Shown here: piece by piece, positions 1 to 9,610 of the stretch
Layout of the letters: every line of letters starts with the position of its first letter
How positions within the stretch are numbered: the stretch's first letter is position 1
Origin: Rhodobacter sp. 24-YEA-8
GTDB taxonomy: Bacteria; Pseudomonadota; Alphaproteobacteria; Rhodobacterales; Rhodobacteraceae
Reading direction: 5' to 3'
Assembly (NCBI RefSeq): GCF_900105075.1
Contig: NZ_FNSK01000001.1
Coordinates: forward strand, 1,005,001 to 1,069,000
Length of the DNA: 64,000 bases
The notes under the pieces: generated by a model
Databases searched by the model: none
Seen by the model: the letters and a program-made list of their open reading frames with translations, nothing else
What the model was told of the DNA's origin: nothing
Position numbers and translations under genes: made by a program

Positions 1-2
1 AA

Positions 3-1157
3 CACCTGAAGGCGCGCGGTGCCGTTTTTGGGGAGGTTGCGGGCTGGGAGCGGGCGAACTGGTTCGCGAAGGAGGGTCAGGAACGGGAATACCGCTACGC
101 CTGGGGGCGGCAGAACTGGTTTGAGAACCAGAAGGCCGAGCATATGGCGGTGCGCGAGAATATCGGCCTGTTCGATATGTCGTCTTTCGGCAAGATCCGG
201 GTCGAGGGGCGCGATGCGGTGACCTTCCTGAACCGCGTTTGTGCGGGGCAGATGGATGTGGCGGCGGGTCGTATCGTCTATACCCAGATGCTGAACCAGA
301 AGGGCGGCATCGAGAGCGATCTGACCGTGACGCGGCTGTCGGAGCGCGCATTCATGCTGGTGGTGCCGGGGGCCACTTTGCAGCGGGATCTGGCCTGGCT
401 GCGCCGCCATCTCGGCGATGAATTCGTGGTGATCACCGATGTGACCGCAGCGGAATCGGTGCTCTGCGTGATGGGGCCAAAATCGCGTGACCTGATGCAA
501 AAAATCAGTCCGAATGATTTCTCGAACGCGGCGCATCCTTTCGCGACCATGCGCGAGATCGAGGTCGGCTACGGGCTCGCCCGGGCGCATCGGGTGACCT
601 ATGTCGGCGAGCTCGGCTGGGAGCTTTATGTGTCAGCTGACCAGACCGCGCATGTCTTCGAGGCGCTTGAGGCCGCGGGGGCGGATCTGGGGCTTAAGCT
701 TTGCGGGCTGCATGCGCTGGATTCCTGTCGGATCGAAAAGGGCTACCGCCACTGGGGCCATGACATCACTGACGAGGATCACGTGCTGGAGGCCGGGCTT
801 GGCTTTGCCGTGCGCACCAAAAAGCCGGAGTTCATCGGGCGTGACGCGGTGCTGCGGGTCGAAGCCGAAGGCGTGGCGCGGCGGATGGTGCAGTTCAGGC
901 TGGAGAATCCGATGGTGTCCCTGTTCCATAATGAGGCGATCGTGCGCGACGGCGAGATTGTCGGCCCGGTGACATCGGCAAATTACGGTCATGCTTTGGG
1001 CGGTGCGATCGGCATGGGCTATGTGCCCTGCAAGGGGCAGAGCGAGGCGGATGTGCTGGGCTCGGCCTATGAGATCGAGGTGGCGGGGGTGCGGCATAAG
1101 GCCGTCGCGAGCCTTGCGCCGATGTATGACCCGAAATCGGAGCGTATTCGTATGTGA
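3..1157 (+). CDS. FAD-dependent dimethylglycine/sarcosine dehydrogenase-like oxidoreductase, C-terminal part (5' truncated by window)
   Basis: The frame is open from the window edge, so only the last ~384 residues are seen; family members run about 800. The visible part is the folate-binding GcvT/aminomethyltransferase half, with FDMSSFGKIRVEGRDA and YVGELGWELY near the middle and RIEKGYRHWGHDI later. In this family an N-terminal FAD domain demethylates a secondary or tertiary amine and the C-terminal domain passes the methylene group to tetrahydrofolate. An ATG at 144 is internal, because homologous-looking sequence (GWERANWFA) precedes it. A GC-rich hairpin (1169-1187) follows the stop. The exact substrate cannot be told. 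Confidence 0.85.
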   Translation, partial: HLKARGAVFGEVAGWERANWFAKEGQEREYRYAWGRQNWFENQKAEHMAVRENIGLFDMSSFGKIRVEGRDAVTFLNRVCAGQMDVAAGRIVYTQMLNQKGGIESDLTVTRLSERAFMLVVPGATLQRDLAWLRRHLGDEFVVITDVTAAESVLCVMGPKSRDLMQKISPNDFSNAAHPFATMREIEVGYGLARAHRVTYVGELGWELYVSADQTAHVFEALEAAGADLGLKLCGLHALDSCRIEKGYRHWGHDITDEDHVLEAGLGFAVRTKKPEFIGRDAVLRVEAEGVARRMVQFRLENPMVSLFHNEAIVRDGEIVGPVTSANYGHALGGAIGMGYVPCKGQSEADVLGSAYEIEVAGVRHKAVASLAPMYDPKSERIRM

Positions 1158-1194
1158 CGGGCCGGGACGGGGGGCTTTCTGCCCCCCGAACCCC

Positions 1195-1218
1195 CCGAGG
1201 ATATTTAAGGACAGATGA
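1195..1218 (-). repeat. Dispersed intergenic motif (TCATCTGTCC..AAATATCC), copy 1
   Basis: Read on the minus strand this is TCATCTGTCCTTAAATATCC followed by TCGG. Similar strings occur at 9548-9572 and 57969-57994, always between genes and next to G/C-run hairpins. Here it covers the AAGGA ribosome binding site and abuts the start codon of the next gene. Confidence 0.55.
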
Positions 1219-2052
1219 ATGAAGCTGGCAGAGCGGCATCAGGATTTTGCGGATTTGCACCTTTCGGGGTGTTTTGTGATTCCCAATCCCTGGGACCGGG
1301 GATCGGCGCGGATGATGGCGGCTTTGGGAGCAAAGGCGCTGGCGACGTCGTCGGCGGCGCATGCCTTTACGCTCGGGCGGCCGGATATGGGGGGCGTCAG
1401 CCGCGATGAGGCGCTGGCCCATGCGGCGGATCTGATCTCTGCCACCGATCTGCCGGTTTCGGGCGATTTTGAGAACGGTTTCGGCGATGCGCCGGAGGTG
1501 GTGGCCGAAACCGTGCGGCTGGCCGCAGAGGTCGGACTTTCGGGAATTTCGGTTGAGGATACCCGGATGGTTGCGGGCAACCCGGCCTGTGAGTTCGGGC
1601 TTGCGGTGGAGCGGGTGCGGGCAGGAGTTGCCGCATCCCGCGCCCTTGGCCGGCCTTTCGTGTTCTGCGCGCGCGCCGACGGGGTGATGAACGGGGCCTA
1701 TGATCTGGGTGAGGGGATCCGCCGTTTGCAGGCCTTTGAACTGGCGGGCGCGGATCTTTTGTATTTGCCGGTGCCACCAGGTCGGGCAGAGCTTGCGCAG
1801 GTTCTTGCGGCGGTCAGGGCGCCGGTCAATGCGCTGGCGGCGGGGCCGCTGAAGGCGATGACGGTGGCAGAGCTTGCCGCCATGGGAGTGCGGCGGATCT
1901 CGACCGGCAGCCAGATCGCGCGGCTGACCCATGCCGCGATCCGCGACGCAACGGCCGCGATGCTGGGTGAGGGAAGCTTTGCGCCGCTCAGCGCCACGGC
2001 CTCGGGGGATGAGATCGACAGGCTGCTTTTGCGAGGCGCGGCGCGGGAATGA
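1219..2052 (+). CDS. Isocitrate lyase/PEP mutase family protein
   Basis: A 277-residue TIM-barrel protein of the phosphoenolpyruvate mutase/isocitrate lyase superfamily. Recognisable are the N-terminal VIPNPWDRGSARMMAALGAKA, the metal-site region GDFENGFGD, VGLSGISVEDT and FCARADG. Family members cleave or form C-C or C-P bonds of 2-oxo acids (2-methylisocitrate lyase-like or oxaloacetate hydrolase-like reactions); the catalytic loop here is not typical of a true methylisocitrate lyase, so the substrate is open. The start is chosen for AAGGA at 1207-1211; an ATG 4 bp upstream is in another frame. It probably belongs with the catabolic genes around it. Confidence 0.8.
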   Translation: MKLAERHQDFADLHLSGCFVIPNPWDRGSARMMAALGAKALATSSAAHAFTLGRPDMGGVSRDEALAHAADLISATDLPVSGDFENGFGDAPEVVAETVRLAAEVGLSGISVEDTRMVAGNPACEFGLAVERVRAGVAASRALGRPFVFCARADGVMNGAYDLGEGIRRLQAFELAGADLLYLPVPPGRAELAQVLAAVRAPVNALAAGPLKAMTVAELAAMGVRRISTGSQIARLTHAAIRDATAAMLGEGSFAPLSATASGDEIDRLLLRGAARE

Positions 2053-2239
2053 AATCGGGCCTGCGCGGATGCCGGTTTCCGCTCAGCACGCTCGAGTTGA
2101 AGGTTGTCACCTGGGGGCGGCGCCTTTGCCGGAAGGATATGCGCCCGATCCGGCCCGGGTGAAAGGAGGACCAGCAGAAGCCACATAAAGGTGCCAGGAT
2201 GGAGATGATCCACCGCGCCGTGCCTCTCGGGCGCTGGTG

Positions 2240-3058
2240 ATGATCGATCTGTCAAATACGCCGTCTTGGGGCGTCACGGTCCTGTTCAGGGCCGCGGAGA
2301 TCCAGAGCGAAAATGGTGGCATCTGATGCCCGCGCGCGCTGATCGAAGAAATGTTGGCGCAGATGGCACCCCCTTTAACGCTGAAGGCGCGCGTTCCGAA
2401 ACATGACCATTATCCCTTTGGGACCAACATACATTCAGGGATCGCGGGTTTTGTGGTGCATGGTGTCGATCCGGATACGCTTTGCGCCAGTCGTTCCGGC
2501 ACGCCGAAACAGGCCGGCACCCCGGTCTTTGATATGGACCATGTCGGCGATGTGTTTGCGATCTGGCCTATGGTTGCGGCGGGCGAAGCTGTTTGTCTCC
2601 GGCTTGGCCCGCTTCGCTGTGGCAGTGCCGCAATTCGCGAAAGAAAGCGGCGAGGTGAGGGAGGCGTGCATCTGCTGATACTGAGTGCGGCCAGCGCGCA
2701 GATGCAGCGGTTTTACCACCTGCCCGGCGGGGCCGTATCGGTGATCCCGGGAAGCAGGTTCCCCGACAGGCAGAGGGTCTGGAAGACGGCGGTCACCATT
2801 TCCCTGGCCGGGCTTTCTTGGCGAGGACTTGCAGCTTGTGAGGGGCATTGATGAGGCGCCGGACAGCGCTTCGAAGGAGGCGATGAAAGAGGTCTTTATG
2901 GGCGGGCCGGGACATTATCTGGGGTCAGATCGGAGTTTGCGGCAGATGCCGGCGGGGCGATGGTGAGGACGTAAGAGTTTCCTGCCAAAGCCGGTTGCCG
3001 GAATGATCCGCAGATCGACGCCGCCATGCGGGTGCGGTTCAATATGCAGGGTGGCTGA
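2240..3058 (+). pseudogene. Decayed trimethylamine methyltransferase (MttB) family gene
   Basis: No single frame spans the region, but pieces in successive frames read like one MttB-family protein. These are FRAAEIQSENGG near 2285, ALIEEMLAQMAPPLTLKAR and GTNIHSGIAGFVVHGVDPDT from 2337 to 2490, GEDLQLVRGID then MKEVFMGGPGHYLGSDRSL from 2820 to 2955, and IDAAMRVRFNMQ just before a stop at 3056. Several frameshifts and a large internal loss separate them. MttB proteins move a methyl group from a methylamine or betaine to a corrinoid protein. This assignment rests on motif recognition and should be tested by a translated search. Confidence 0.55.
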
Positions 3059-3143
3059 GCTTGCGCCTGGGGGTAATCCACCGCAAGCTGCGCCAAAAGG
3101 CGGCGCTGCCAGGGCACCGCGATTGTAATGACTGGAGGATGAT

Positions 3144-4580
3144 ATGGCGCTTTCAAAGCATCTGGGGCAATTCTATATCAATGGCGGCTGGGTAGATCCG
3201 CTGCCCGGGGGCACGAAAGCCGGGGTCGAAAACCCGGCGACCGAGGAAATCGTCGGGGATATCGCGCTTGGCACCGAGGCGGATGCGGATCGGGCGATTC
3301 TGGCAGCGCGGGCGGCCTTTGACGCCTGGACTGTGGTGCCGGTGGAAGAGCGCATCGCGCTCGTGAAGAAGATCCTCGAGGTCTATAATTCCCGCTATGA
3401 GGATTTTGCCCAGGCGATGTCGACTGAGATGGGCGCGCCGATTGAATGGGCGCGCGGCGCTCAGGCCTGGGCGGGGCAGGTTCATATCGAATCGACCATC
3501 AAAGCCGCGGAAGAGATGGTCTGGGAATATATGCGCGGCGATACCCGGATCGTGATGGAGGGGATCGGTGTCTGTGCCCTGATCACGCCCTGGAACTGGC
3601 CGATGAACCAGATCGCCTGCAAGGTGGCGCCGGCGCTGATCGCGGGCTGCACCATGGTGCTGAAGCCCTCGGAAATCGCGCCGCTTTCCGGGCTCTTGTT
3701 CGCGGAAGTCTGCCATGAGGCCGGGGTCCCGGCAGGGGTCTTCAACCTCGTGAATGGCGTAGGGCCGGTGGTCGGCGCGCGGATGTCCTCGCATCCCGAA
3801 GTGGATATGGTGAGCTTCACCGGATCGACCCGGGCGGGCACCGCGATTGCTGCCGCTGCCGCGCCGACGGTCAAACGTGTCGCGCAGGAACTGGGCGGCA
3901 AAAGCCCGAATATCATCCTGCCTTCCGCCGATATCCATGAGGCGGTGAAGGCGGGTGTGGCGGGCTGTTTCGCCAATACCGGGCAAAGCTGCGATGCACC
4001 GACGCGGATGTTCGTGCCGCGTGCCGCGACAGCGGCCGCCTATGCCGCCGCGAAAGAGGCCGCTGATGAAGTGGTGATCGGGGCGACAACCGATGCCGCG
4101 ACCACGATGGGGCCGCTGATCTCGAAACTGCAATATGACAAGGTGCAGCGCCTGATCCAGGCCGGCATCGATGAGGGCGCGACGCTGATCAGCGGTGGTA
4201 CCGGGCGGCCTCAGGGCGTCAATCGCGGCTGGTATGTGCAGCCGACCATCTTCGGCGATGTCACCAATGAGATGACCATCTCGCGCGAGGAAATCTTCGG
4301 GCCGGTGCTGGCGATCCTGCCCTATGACAGTATCGACGATGCGGTCCGGATGGCGAATGACACGCCCTATGGCCTTGCCGCCTATATCGCAGGCCCCGTT
4401 GAAGAGGCCAAACCGATTGCGCGGCGGTTGCGGGCCGGGACGGTGAACCTCAACTACCCGGACTGGGACACTTTCGCGCCCTTTGGGGGCTATAAACAAT
4501 CCGGCAACGGGCGCGAATATGCCGATTGGGGCATCCATGATTTCTGTGAAATCAAGGGCGTGGTCGGCTGGGGTGCCTGA
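3144..4580 (+). CDS. Aldehyde dehydrogenase family protein
   Basis: 478 residues, normal for NAD(P)-dependent aldehyde dehydrogenases. Seen in order: TPWNWPMNQI, the cofactor loop SFTGSTRAGTAIA, the general base Glu249 in QELGGKSP, the nucleophile Cys283 in NTGQSC, EEIFGPVL, and FGGYKQSGNGRE near the end. The start has GGAGGAT a few bases upstream. It oxidises an aldehyde to the acid; the neighbouring dehydrogenase and lyase suggest a catabolic pathway, but the substrate cannot be read from sequence. Confidence 0.92.
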   Translation: MALSKHLGQFYINGGWVDPLPGGTKAGVENPATEEIVGDIALGTEADADRAILAARAAFDAWTVVPVEERIALVKKILEVYNSRYEDFAQAMSTEMGAPIEWARGAQAWAGQVHIESTIKAAEEMVWEYMRGDTRIVMEGIGVCALITPWNWPMNQIACKVAPALIAGCTMVLKPSEIAPLSGLLFAEVCHEAGVPAGVFNLVNGVGPVVGARMSSHPEVDMVSFTGSTRAGTAIAAAAAPTVKRVAQELGGKSPNIILPSADIHEAVKAGVAGCFANTGQSCDAPTRMFVPRAATAAAYAAAKEAADEVVIGATTDAATTMGPLISKLQYDKVQRLIQAGIDEGATLISGGTGRPQGVNRGWYVQPTIFGDVTNEMTISREEIFGPVLAILPYDSIDDAVRMANDTPYGLAAYIAGPVEEAKPIARRLRAGTVNLNYPDWDTFAPFGGYKQSGNGREYADWGIHDFCEIKGVVGWGA

Positions 4581-4732
4581 ACGAGGCGCCGCGCCTTCCC
4601 CCGGACGCAACTCTTCCGGGGGCGCATAGCAGATGTGCAGCGGACAGCCCTTGAATGTCCCGGGGCAGAGGCGTTGACTGTGGTCTGGCGGGGGGCGTTT
4701 CCCCCGCCTTTTCATCATCCGGAGGAGCGGCC

Positions 4733-5632
4733 ATGCGCTATGGCTATGTTGGTCTGGGCAATCTCGGCGGTCACCTGGCGGCAAGCCTGCTCAGGGCAGG
4801 GTTCGATGTCACGGTCTGGGACCGCGATCCGGCTGCCGTTGACCGGCTTTGCGGCAAAGGCGGCGACCGTGTCGGCTCGCTGGAGGAACTCGCGCAACAG
4901 GTTGACCATGTTTTCACCTGTCTGCCCTCGCCCCAGGCTTCGGAAACCGTGCTGGCGCAGATGCTGCCTTTCATGAAACCCGGATCGAGCTGGATCGAGA
5001 ATTCGACGCTCGGGCGCGATGATGTGCTGCGGCTTGCGGGGCTCGCGCGCAGTGCGGGCGTCCGGATGATGGAGGCGCCGGTGACCGGTGGTGTCCATCT
5101 GGCGGCGAAAGGCGAGATCACCGTCCTCGCCGGGGGGGACCGCGATCTTTACGATCTGCATTTCCCGGCGCTCGAGGTTATCGGCGGCAAGATTTTCCAT
5201 ATGGGGCCGCTTGGCTCTGCGGCGGTGATCAAGGTGATCACCAATATGCTGGCCTTCATCCATCTCGTCGCCGATGGCGAGGCATTGATGCTGGCCAAAC
5301 GCGGCGGGCTTGACCTGAAAACCGCCTGGGAGGCGATTGCGGCCTCATCGGGCAGTTCTTTCGTGCATGAAACCGAGGGCCAGCTGATCCTGAACGGCAG
5401 TTACGATGTCGGTTTCTCGATGGATCTGGCGCTGAAGGATCTGGGATTCGCCATCGGCTTTGGCCGCGAATTCGGCGTGCCGCTGGATCTGGCCTCGCAG
5501 GTCAACCAGACCTTCCTGCGCGGGCGCGCGGCCTTTGGCGGCCAGGCGCAATCGACCCAGATCGTGAAACTGCTCGAAGAACTGCTTGCCACGGATTTGC
5601 GCGCCGAAGGTTTTCCGGACCGGCTGGAATGA
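4733..5632 (+). CDS. NAD(P)-dependent 3-hydroxyisobutyrate dehydrogenase-like oxidoreductase
   Basis: 299 residues of the beta-hydroxyacid dehydrogenase family. The N-terminal Rossmann motif is GYVGLGNLGGHLAASLL; substrate-site segments include MEAPVTGGVHLA and the catalytic-lysine region SAAVIKVITNML. The start at 4733 is preceded by GGAGGAG (4721); a longer in-frame reading from 4655 crosses poorly conserved sequence and lacks the family N-terminus. Such enzymes interconvert 3-hydroxy acids (3-hydroxyisobutyrate, tartronate semialdehyde) and semialdehydes. Its position right after an aldehyde dehydrogenase fits a hydroxy acid to semialdehyde to acid step, which is inference. Confidence 0.85.
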   Translation: MRYGYVGLGNLGGHLAASLLRAGFDVTVWDRDPAAVDRLCGKGGDRVGSLEELAQQVDHVFTCLPSPQASETVLAQMLPFMKPGSSWIENSTLGRDDVLRLAGLARSAGVRMMEAPVTGGVHLAAKGEITVLAGGDRDLYDLHFPALEVIGGKIFHMGPLGSAAVIKVITNMLAFIHLVADGEALMLAKRGGLDLKTAWEAIAASSGSSFVHETEGQLILNGSYDVGFSMDLALKDLGFAIGFGREFGVPLDLASQVNQTFLRGRAAFGGQAQSTQIVKLLEELLATDLRAEGFPDRLE

Positions 5633-5716
5633 GCGGGCGGCAAAGCCGGCATTTGCCAGAGCCCAATCCGGTGCTAGACATGGCATTGTCGGGCCGATAG
5701 AAGGCTGGCATCGTAT

Positions 5717-5730
5717 CGTTAGCGCTAACG
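5717..5730. promoter_or_regulatory. Perfect 14-bp palindrome, probable operator of the zwf operon
   Basis: CGTTAGCGCTAACG is fully self-complementary and lies 60 bp before the zwf start. The central AGCGCT and dyad length resemble binding sites of LacI-family repressors, which control Entner-Doudoroff genes in several proteobacteria. No regulator gene lies beside it. Confidence 0.55.
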
Positions 5731-5789
5731 GTCCTGCGAAGCCGTGATGGCAACCGCACCGGACCGTGATCAGTAAAGACAGGGATTCC

Positions 5790-7244
5790 ATGGCTTCGCG
5801 CGTCATTCCGGTCGAGATTTTCGATCTTGTGATCTTCGGTGGTACGGGTGACCTTGCCCGCAGGAAGATCCTTCCTGGCCTTTATCTGCGCTGGCTGGCG
5901 GGGCAGATCCTGCCCGAAGCCCGCGTGATCGGTGCTGCGCGCGCCGATCTGACCGAGGCAGAGTTTCGCGATTTCGTCGCCGGTGCCATAGCCGAATTCG
6001 TCCCCGAGGCGAAACGCGACGAGGCGGCGATCAGGGGGTTTCTGGACCGGCTTGGCTATGTCGCTATCGATGCGACGGGCGAACGCGGCTGGAAGGACCT
6101 CAAGGCGCTGATCCGCCCCGATGTGGTTCAGGCCTTCTATTTCTCGGTGGCGCCCTCGCTCTTTGGCGCGATTGCCGAACGTCTGACCAGCAATGACATC
6201 GCGGGCCCAGATGCGCGGATCGTGGTGGAAAAACCCTTCGGCCGCGATCTGGCCTCGGCCAAAGCGCTGAACGCCGCGCTGGCCCGGCATTTCGAGGAAC
6301 GCCAGATCTACCGGATCGATCATTACCTCGGCAAGGAAACCGTGCAGAATCTGATGGCGGTGCGCTTTGCCAATATTCTGTTCGAGCCCCTGTGGAAGTC
6401 GGAATATGTCGACCATGTGCAGATCACGGTGGCGGAAACCGTCAGCGTGGACGGGCGCGGCGCCTATTACGACACATCCGGCGCGATGCGCGATATGGTG
6501 CAAAACCATATCATGCAGCTTCTGTGCCTGATCGCGATGGAGCCGCCCTATCATTTTGATCCTGACGCGGTGCGTGATGAAAAGCTCAAGGTGATCCGCG
6601 CGCTGGATCCGGTGCTGCCCGAAGATATCGTGCGCGGCCAGTATCTCGCCGGTGGCGGCGAGGCGGGCTATCTGGAACATGCGGAAAACCCGGCAAGCCG
6701 CACCGAAAGCTATATCGCGCTCAAGGTGAATATCTCGAACTGGCGCTGGAAGGGGACACCCTTTTACCTGCGCACCGGCAAGCGCCTGCGGGCGCGCGAA
6801 AGCGAGATTGCCATCACCTTTAAGGAGCCGCCGCATTCGATCTTCGACGATCACGCCGGCTGGCGCGACAATGTGCTGGTGATCCGGCTGCAGCCCGATG
6901 AGGGGATGAACCTCAAGGTGATGATCAAAGAGCCGGGGCCGGGCGGTATGCGCCTGACCCAGGTGCCGCTGGATATGTCCTTTGCCGATGCGCTGAAAGA
7001 CAGCCTCGAAGACGTGCCTGACGCCTATGAACGGCTGGTCATGGATGTGATCCGTGGCAATCAGACCCTCTTCATGCGCGGCGATGAGGTCGAGGCAGCC
7101 TGGGCCTGGACCGATCCGATCATCCAGGGCTGGGAGACGCGCGGCGACCGGCCCCAGACCTATGATCCCGGCACCTCAGGTCCGGAGGATGCGCTGATGC
7201 TGATGCATCGGGACGGGCGGCGCTGGCGGGGGATGGGGGCATGA
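5790..7244 (+). CDS. zwf: Glucose-6-phosphate 1-dehydrogenase
   Basis: 484 residues, the usual length. It oxidises glucose-6-phosphate to 6-phosphogluconolactone with NAD(P)+, feeding the Entner-Doudoroff and pentose phosphate routes. The nucleotide-binding motif FGGTGDLARRK is near residue 17 and the catalytic signature RIDHYLGKE spans residues 175-183. An in-frame GTG at 5766 is possible, but the ATG at 5790 gives the family N-terminus (MASRVIPVE). It overlaps pgl by 4 bp (ATGA), so the two are translationally coupled, and a palindrome at 5717 probably controls the operon. Confidence 0.97.
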   Translation: MASRVIPVEIFDLVIFGGTGDLARRKILPGLYLRWLAGQILPEARVIGAARADLTEAEFRDFVAGAIAEFVPEAKRDEAAIRGFLDRLGYVAIDATGERGWKDLKALIRPDVVQAFYFSVAPSLFGAIAERLTSNDIAGPDARIVVEKPFGRDLASAKALNAALARHFEERQIYRIDHYLGKETVQNLMAVRFANILFEPLWKSEYVDHVQITVAETVSVDGRGAYYDTSGAMRDMVQNHIMQLLCLIAMEPPYHFDPDAVRDEKLKVIRALDPVLPEDIVRGQYLAGGGEAGYLEHAENPASRTESYIALKVNISNWRWKGTPFYLRTGKRLRARESEIAITFKEPPHSIFDDHAGWRDNVLVIRLQPDEGMNLKVMIKEPGPGGMRLTQVPLDMSFADALKDSLEDVPDAYERLVMDVIRGNQTLFMRGDEVEAAWAWTDPIIQGWETRGDRPQTYDPGTSGPEDALMLMHRDGRRWRGMGA

Positions 7245-7912
7245 ATTTCAACGCCTATCCCGACCGCGATTTCCTGCATCTGCAACTCGCGGACCGTATC
7301 GCCTCGCAACTGGGGGAATTCATCCGGCGCGACGGCCGCGCGACATTTTCGGTGCCGGGCGGCACCTCGCCGGGGCCGGTCTTTGATATCCTCTCGGGCG
7401 TTGATCTCGACTGGGGGCTGATCTCGGTTGTGCTGAATGACGAACGCTGGGTGCCGGAACATTCCGACCGCTCTAACACCAGGCTTTTGCGCGAACGCCT
7501 GCTGCAGGGCCGTGCCGCCAGGGCGAAACTGATCCCGCTTTACACCGCGACCGACACGCCGGAAGAGGGCATTCCAGCGCTGGAGGCCACTCTCGCGCCG
7601 GCTCTGCCGATCTCGGTGCTGCTTCTCGGCATGGGGAGCGATATGCATACGGCATCACTTTTCCCGGGTGCCGACCGTCTGGCCGAGGCTCTGGCCCCGG
7701 ATGCGCCTTTGCTGATGCCGATGCGTTCGGATGCGGCGGTGGAACCCCGCGTCACCCTGACCGCGCCGGTTCTGAGCGCAGCCATGCATATCCATGTGCT
7801 GATCACCGGTGAGGCAAAGCGGGAAGCGATTGAAAAGGCGGCAGGCCTGCCTGCAACCGAGGCGCCGGTCCGGGCTGTGCTGGATCACGCCGAGGTGCAT
7901 TGGGCCGAATGA
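7241..7912 (+). CDS. pgl: 6-phosphogluconolactonase
   Basis: 223 residues of the DevB/glucosamine-6-phosphate isomerase-like fold. It hydrolyses 6-phosphogluconolactone to 6-phosphogluconate. Typical segments are [28 protein letters not shown] and [18 protein letters not shown]. It sits between zwf (4-bp overlap) and pgi (24 bp away), the standard alphaproteobacterial zwf-pgl-pgi order. Confidence 0.95.
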   Translation: MNFNAYPDRDFLHLQLADRIASQLGEFIRRDGRATFSVPGGTSPGPVFDILSGVDLDWGLISVVLNDERWVPEHSDRSNTRLLRERLLQGRAARAKLIPLYTATDTPEEGIPALEATLAPALPISVLLLGMGSDMHTASLFPGADRLAEALAPDAPLLMPMRSDAAVEPRVTLTAPVLSAAMHIHVLITGEAKREAIEKAAGLPATEAPVRAVLDHAEVHWAE

Positions 7913-7935
7913 CGCAAAGACCGGAAGGGCAGAAA

Positions 7936-9540
7936 ATGGATAAGTGGCAGGCGCTGAAAGCGCATCATGCGAAAGTGGCAGAGCGCCGGATCCTCTCATT
8001 GTTCGATGCGGATCCGGCGCGGGCGGCTGGCTTTTCTGCGGAGGCCGACGGGCTTTTGTTCGACTGGTCAAAGACCAATATCGACGCCGGGGGCCGCGAT
8101 CTCCTGCTGGCGCTGGCCACGGCTTCGGGCGTCGCCGACAGGCGCGCCGCGATGTTTTCCGGCAAGAAGATCAATGAGACCGAGGGCAGGGCGGTGCTCC
8201 ACGTCGCGCTGCGCGCCGGCGAGGAACACCGGATCCTGGTCGACGGCCAGGATGTGATCCCCGAAATCACCGCAACCCGCAAACGTATGGCGGCATTCGC
8301 CAACGCGCTGCGCTCGGGGGCCTTTCAGGGGCAGGGCGGCAAGATCACCGATGTCGTCAATATCGGCATCGGCGGCTCTGACCTCGGCCCGGCCATGGCC
8401 GCGCTGGCGCTGGTCCCCAATGCTGACGGGCCGCGCACGCATTTCGTCTCGAACGTAGATGGCGCGCATATCCATGACACGCTGGCCGGGCTGAACCCGG
8501 AAACCACGCTGGTGATCGTCGCCTCCAAGACCTTCACCACCATCGAGACCATGACCAATGCGGATACCGCAAAGGCCTGGATGGGCCGCGTGGTCAAAGA
8601 CCCGGCCGCGCAATTTGCCGCCGTTTCGACCGCTGGTGACAAAACCGCCGCTTATGGCATCGCGCCCGAACGTGTGTTCGGTTTCGCGGACTGGGTCGGT
8701 GGGCGCTATTCGATGTGGGGGCCGATCGGCCTCGCATTGATGCTGGCAATCGGGCCTCAGGATTTCGATCAGTTCCTCGCCGGCGGCCGCGCGATGGACA
8801 ATCACTTCCTCGAAACCCCCTTCGCCGACAATATCCCGGTGCTGCTGGCGCTGGTGGGCATCTGGCACAACCAGCTCTGCGACTATGCCACCCGCGCTGT
8901 GCTGCCCTATGAACAACGCCTCTCGCGGCTGCCCGCCTATCTCCAGCAGCTCGAGATGGAATCAAATGGCAAATCGGTGGCGCTCGATGGCACATCGCTC
9001 GGCATCAACTCTGGCCCCGTGGTCTGGGGCGAGCCCGGCACCAATGGCCAGCACGCCTTTTACCAGCTGATCCACCAGGGCACCCGCGTCGTCCCCTGCG
9101 AATTCCTCGTCGGCCGCCACGGCCATGAGCCGGACCTCGCGCATCAGCACCTGTTGCTCGTCGCCAATTGCCTCGCGCAATCCGAGGCGCTGCTGCGCGG
9201 CCGCTCCCTCGACGAGGCCCGCGCCATCATGGCGAAAAAAGGTCTGACCGGAGAGGAACTGGAACGCCAGGCCCGCCACCGTGTCTTCCCAGGCAACCGC
9301 CCAACGACAACGCTCGCCTATGACAGGCTCACCCCTTTCGTCCTCGGCCAGATCATCGCGCTCTATGAACATCGCGTCTTTGTCGAAGGCGTGATCCTCG
9401 GGATCAATTCCTATGATCAATGGGGGGTCGAGCTTGGCAAGGAACTCGCCCTCGCGCTGCAACCGGTGCTCGAAGGCAAAGAAACCACCGAGGGCAAAGA
9501 CGGCTCCACCGCCAGCCTCATGGCCTTCCTGAAAACCTGA
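7936..9540 (+). CDS. pgi: Glucose-6-phosphate isomerase
   Basis: 534 residues. It interconverts glucose-6-phosphate and fructose-6-phosphate in the cytoplasm. Signatures include [13 protein letters not shown] near residue 137, [35 protein letters not shown] and the C-terminal [13 protein letters not shown]. The ATG at 7936 is preceded by GGAAGGG; earlier in-frame ATG (7909) and TTG (7900) codons overlap the pgl stop and add sequence foreign to the family. It is the last gene of the operon, followed by a repeat motif and a terminator. Confidence 0.96.
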   Translation: MDKWQALKAHHAKVAERRILSLFDADPARAAGFSAEADGLLFDWSKTNIDAGGRDLLLALATASGVADRRAAMFSGKKINETEGRAVLHVALRAGEEHRILVDGQDVIPEITATRKRMAAFANALRSGAFQGQGGKITDVVNIGIGGSDLGPAMAALALVPNADGPRTHFVSNVDGAHIHDTLAGLNPETTLVIVASKTFTTIETMTNADTAKAWMGRVVKDPAAQFAAVSTAGDKTAAYGIAPERVFGFADWVGGRYSMWGPIGLALMLAIGPQDFDQFLAGGRAMDNHFLETPFADNIPVLLALVGIWHNQLCDYATRAVLPYEQRLSRLPAYLQQLEMESNGKSVALDGTSLGINSGPVVWGEPGTNGQHAFYQLIHQGTRVVPCEFLVGRHGHEPDLAHQHLLLVANCLAQSEALLRGRSLDEARAIMAKKGLTGEELERQARHRVFPGNRPTTTLAYDRLTPFVLGQIIALYEHRVFVEGVILGINSYDQWGVELGKELALALQPVLEGKETTEGKDGSTASLMAFLKT

Positions 9541-9547
9541 GCCTTAT

Positions 9548-9572
9548 TCATCTGTCCCCAAATATCCTCTGG
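9548..9572 (+). repeat. Dispersed intergenic motif, copy 2
   Basis: TCATCTGTCCCCAAATATCC followed by TCTGG lies between pgi and the terminator; related to the copies at 1195-1218 (minus) and 57969-57994. Confidence 0.55.
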
Positions 9573-9579
9573 GGGTGAA

Positions 9580-9610
9580 GGGGGGCAGACAGCCCCCCTT
9601 CTTCTTTTGC
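9580..9610 (+). terminator. Terminator after pgi
   Basis: Stem GGGGGGC (9580-9586) pairs with GCCCCCC (9592-9598) around a 5-base loop and is followed by TTCTTCTTTT. It also lies at the end of the convergent ridA gene. Confidence 0.75.

Noticed and set aside
3153..4784. 543-codon open frame opposite the aldehyde dehydrogenase
   Set aside because: Shadow of a complete aldehyde dehydrogenase gene.
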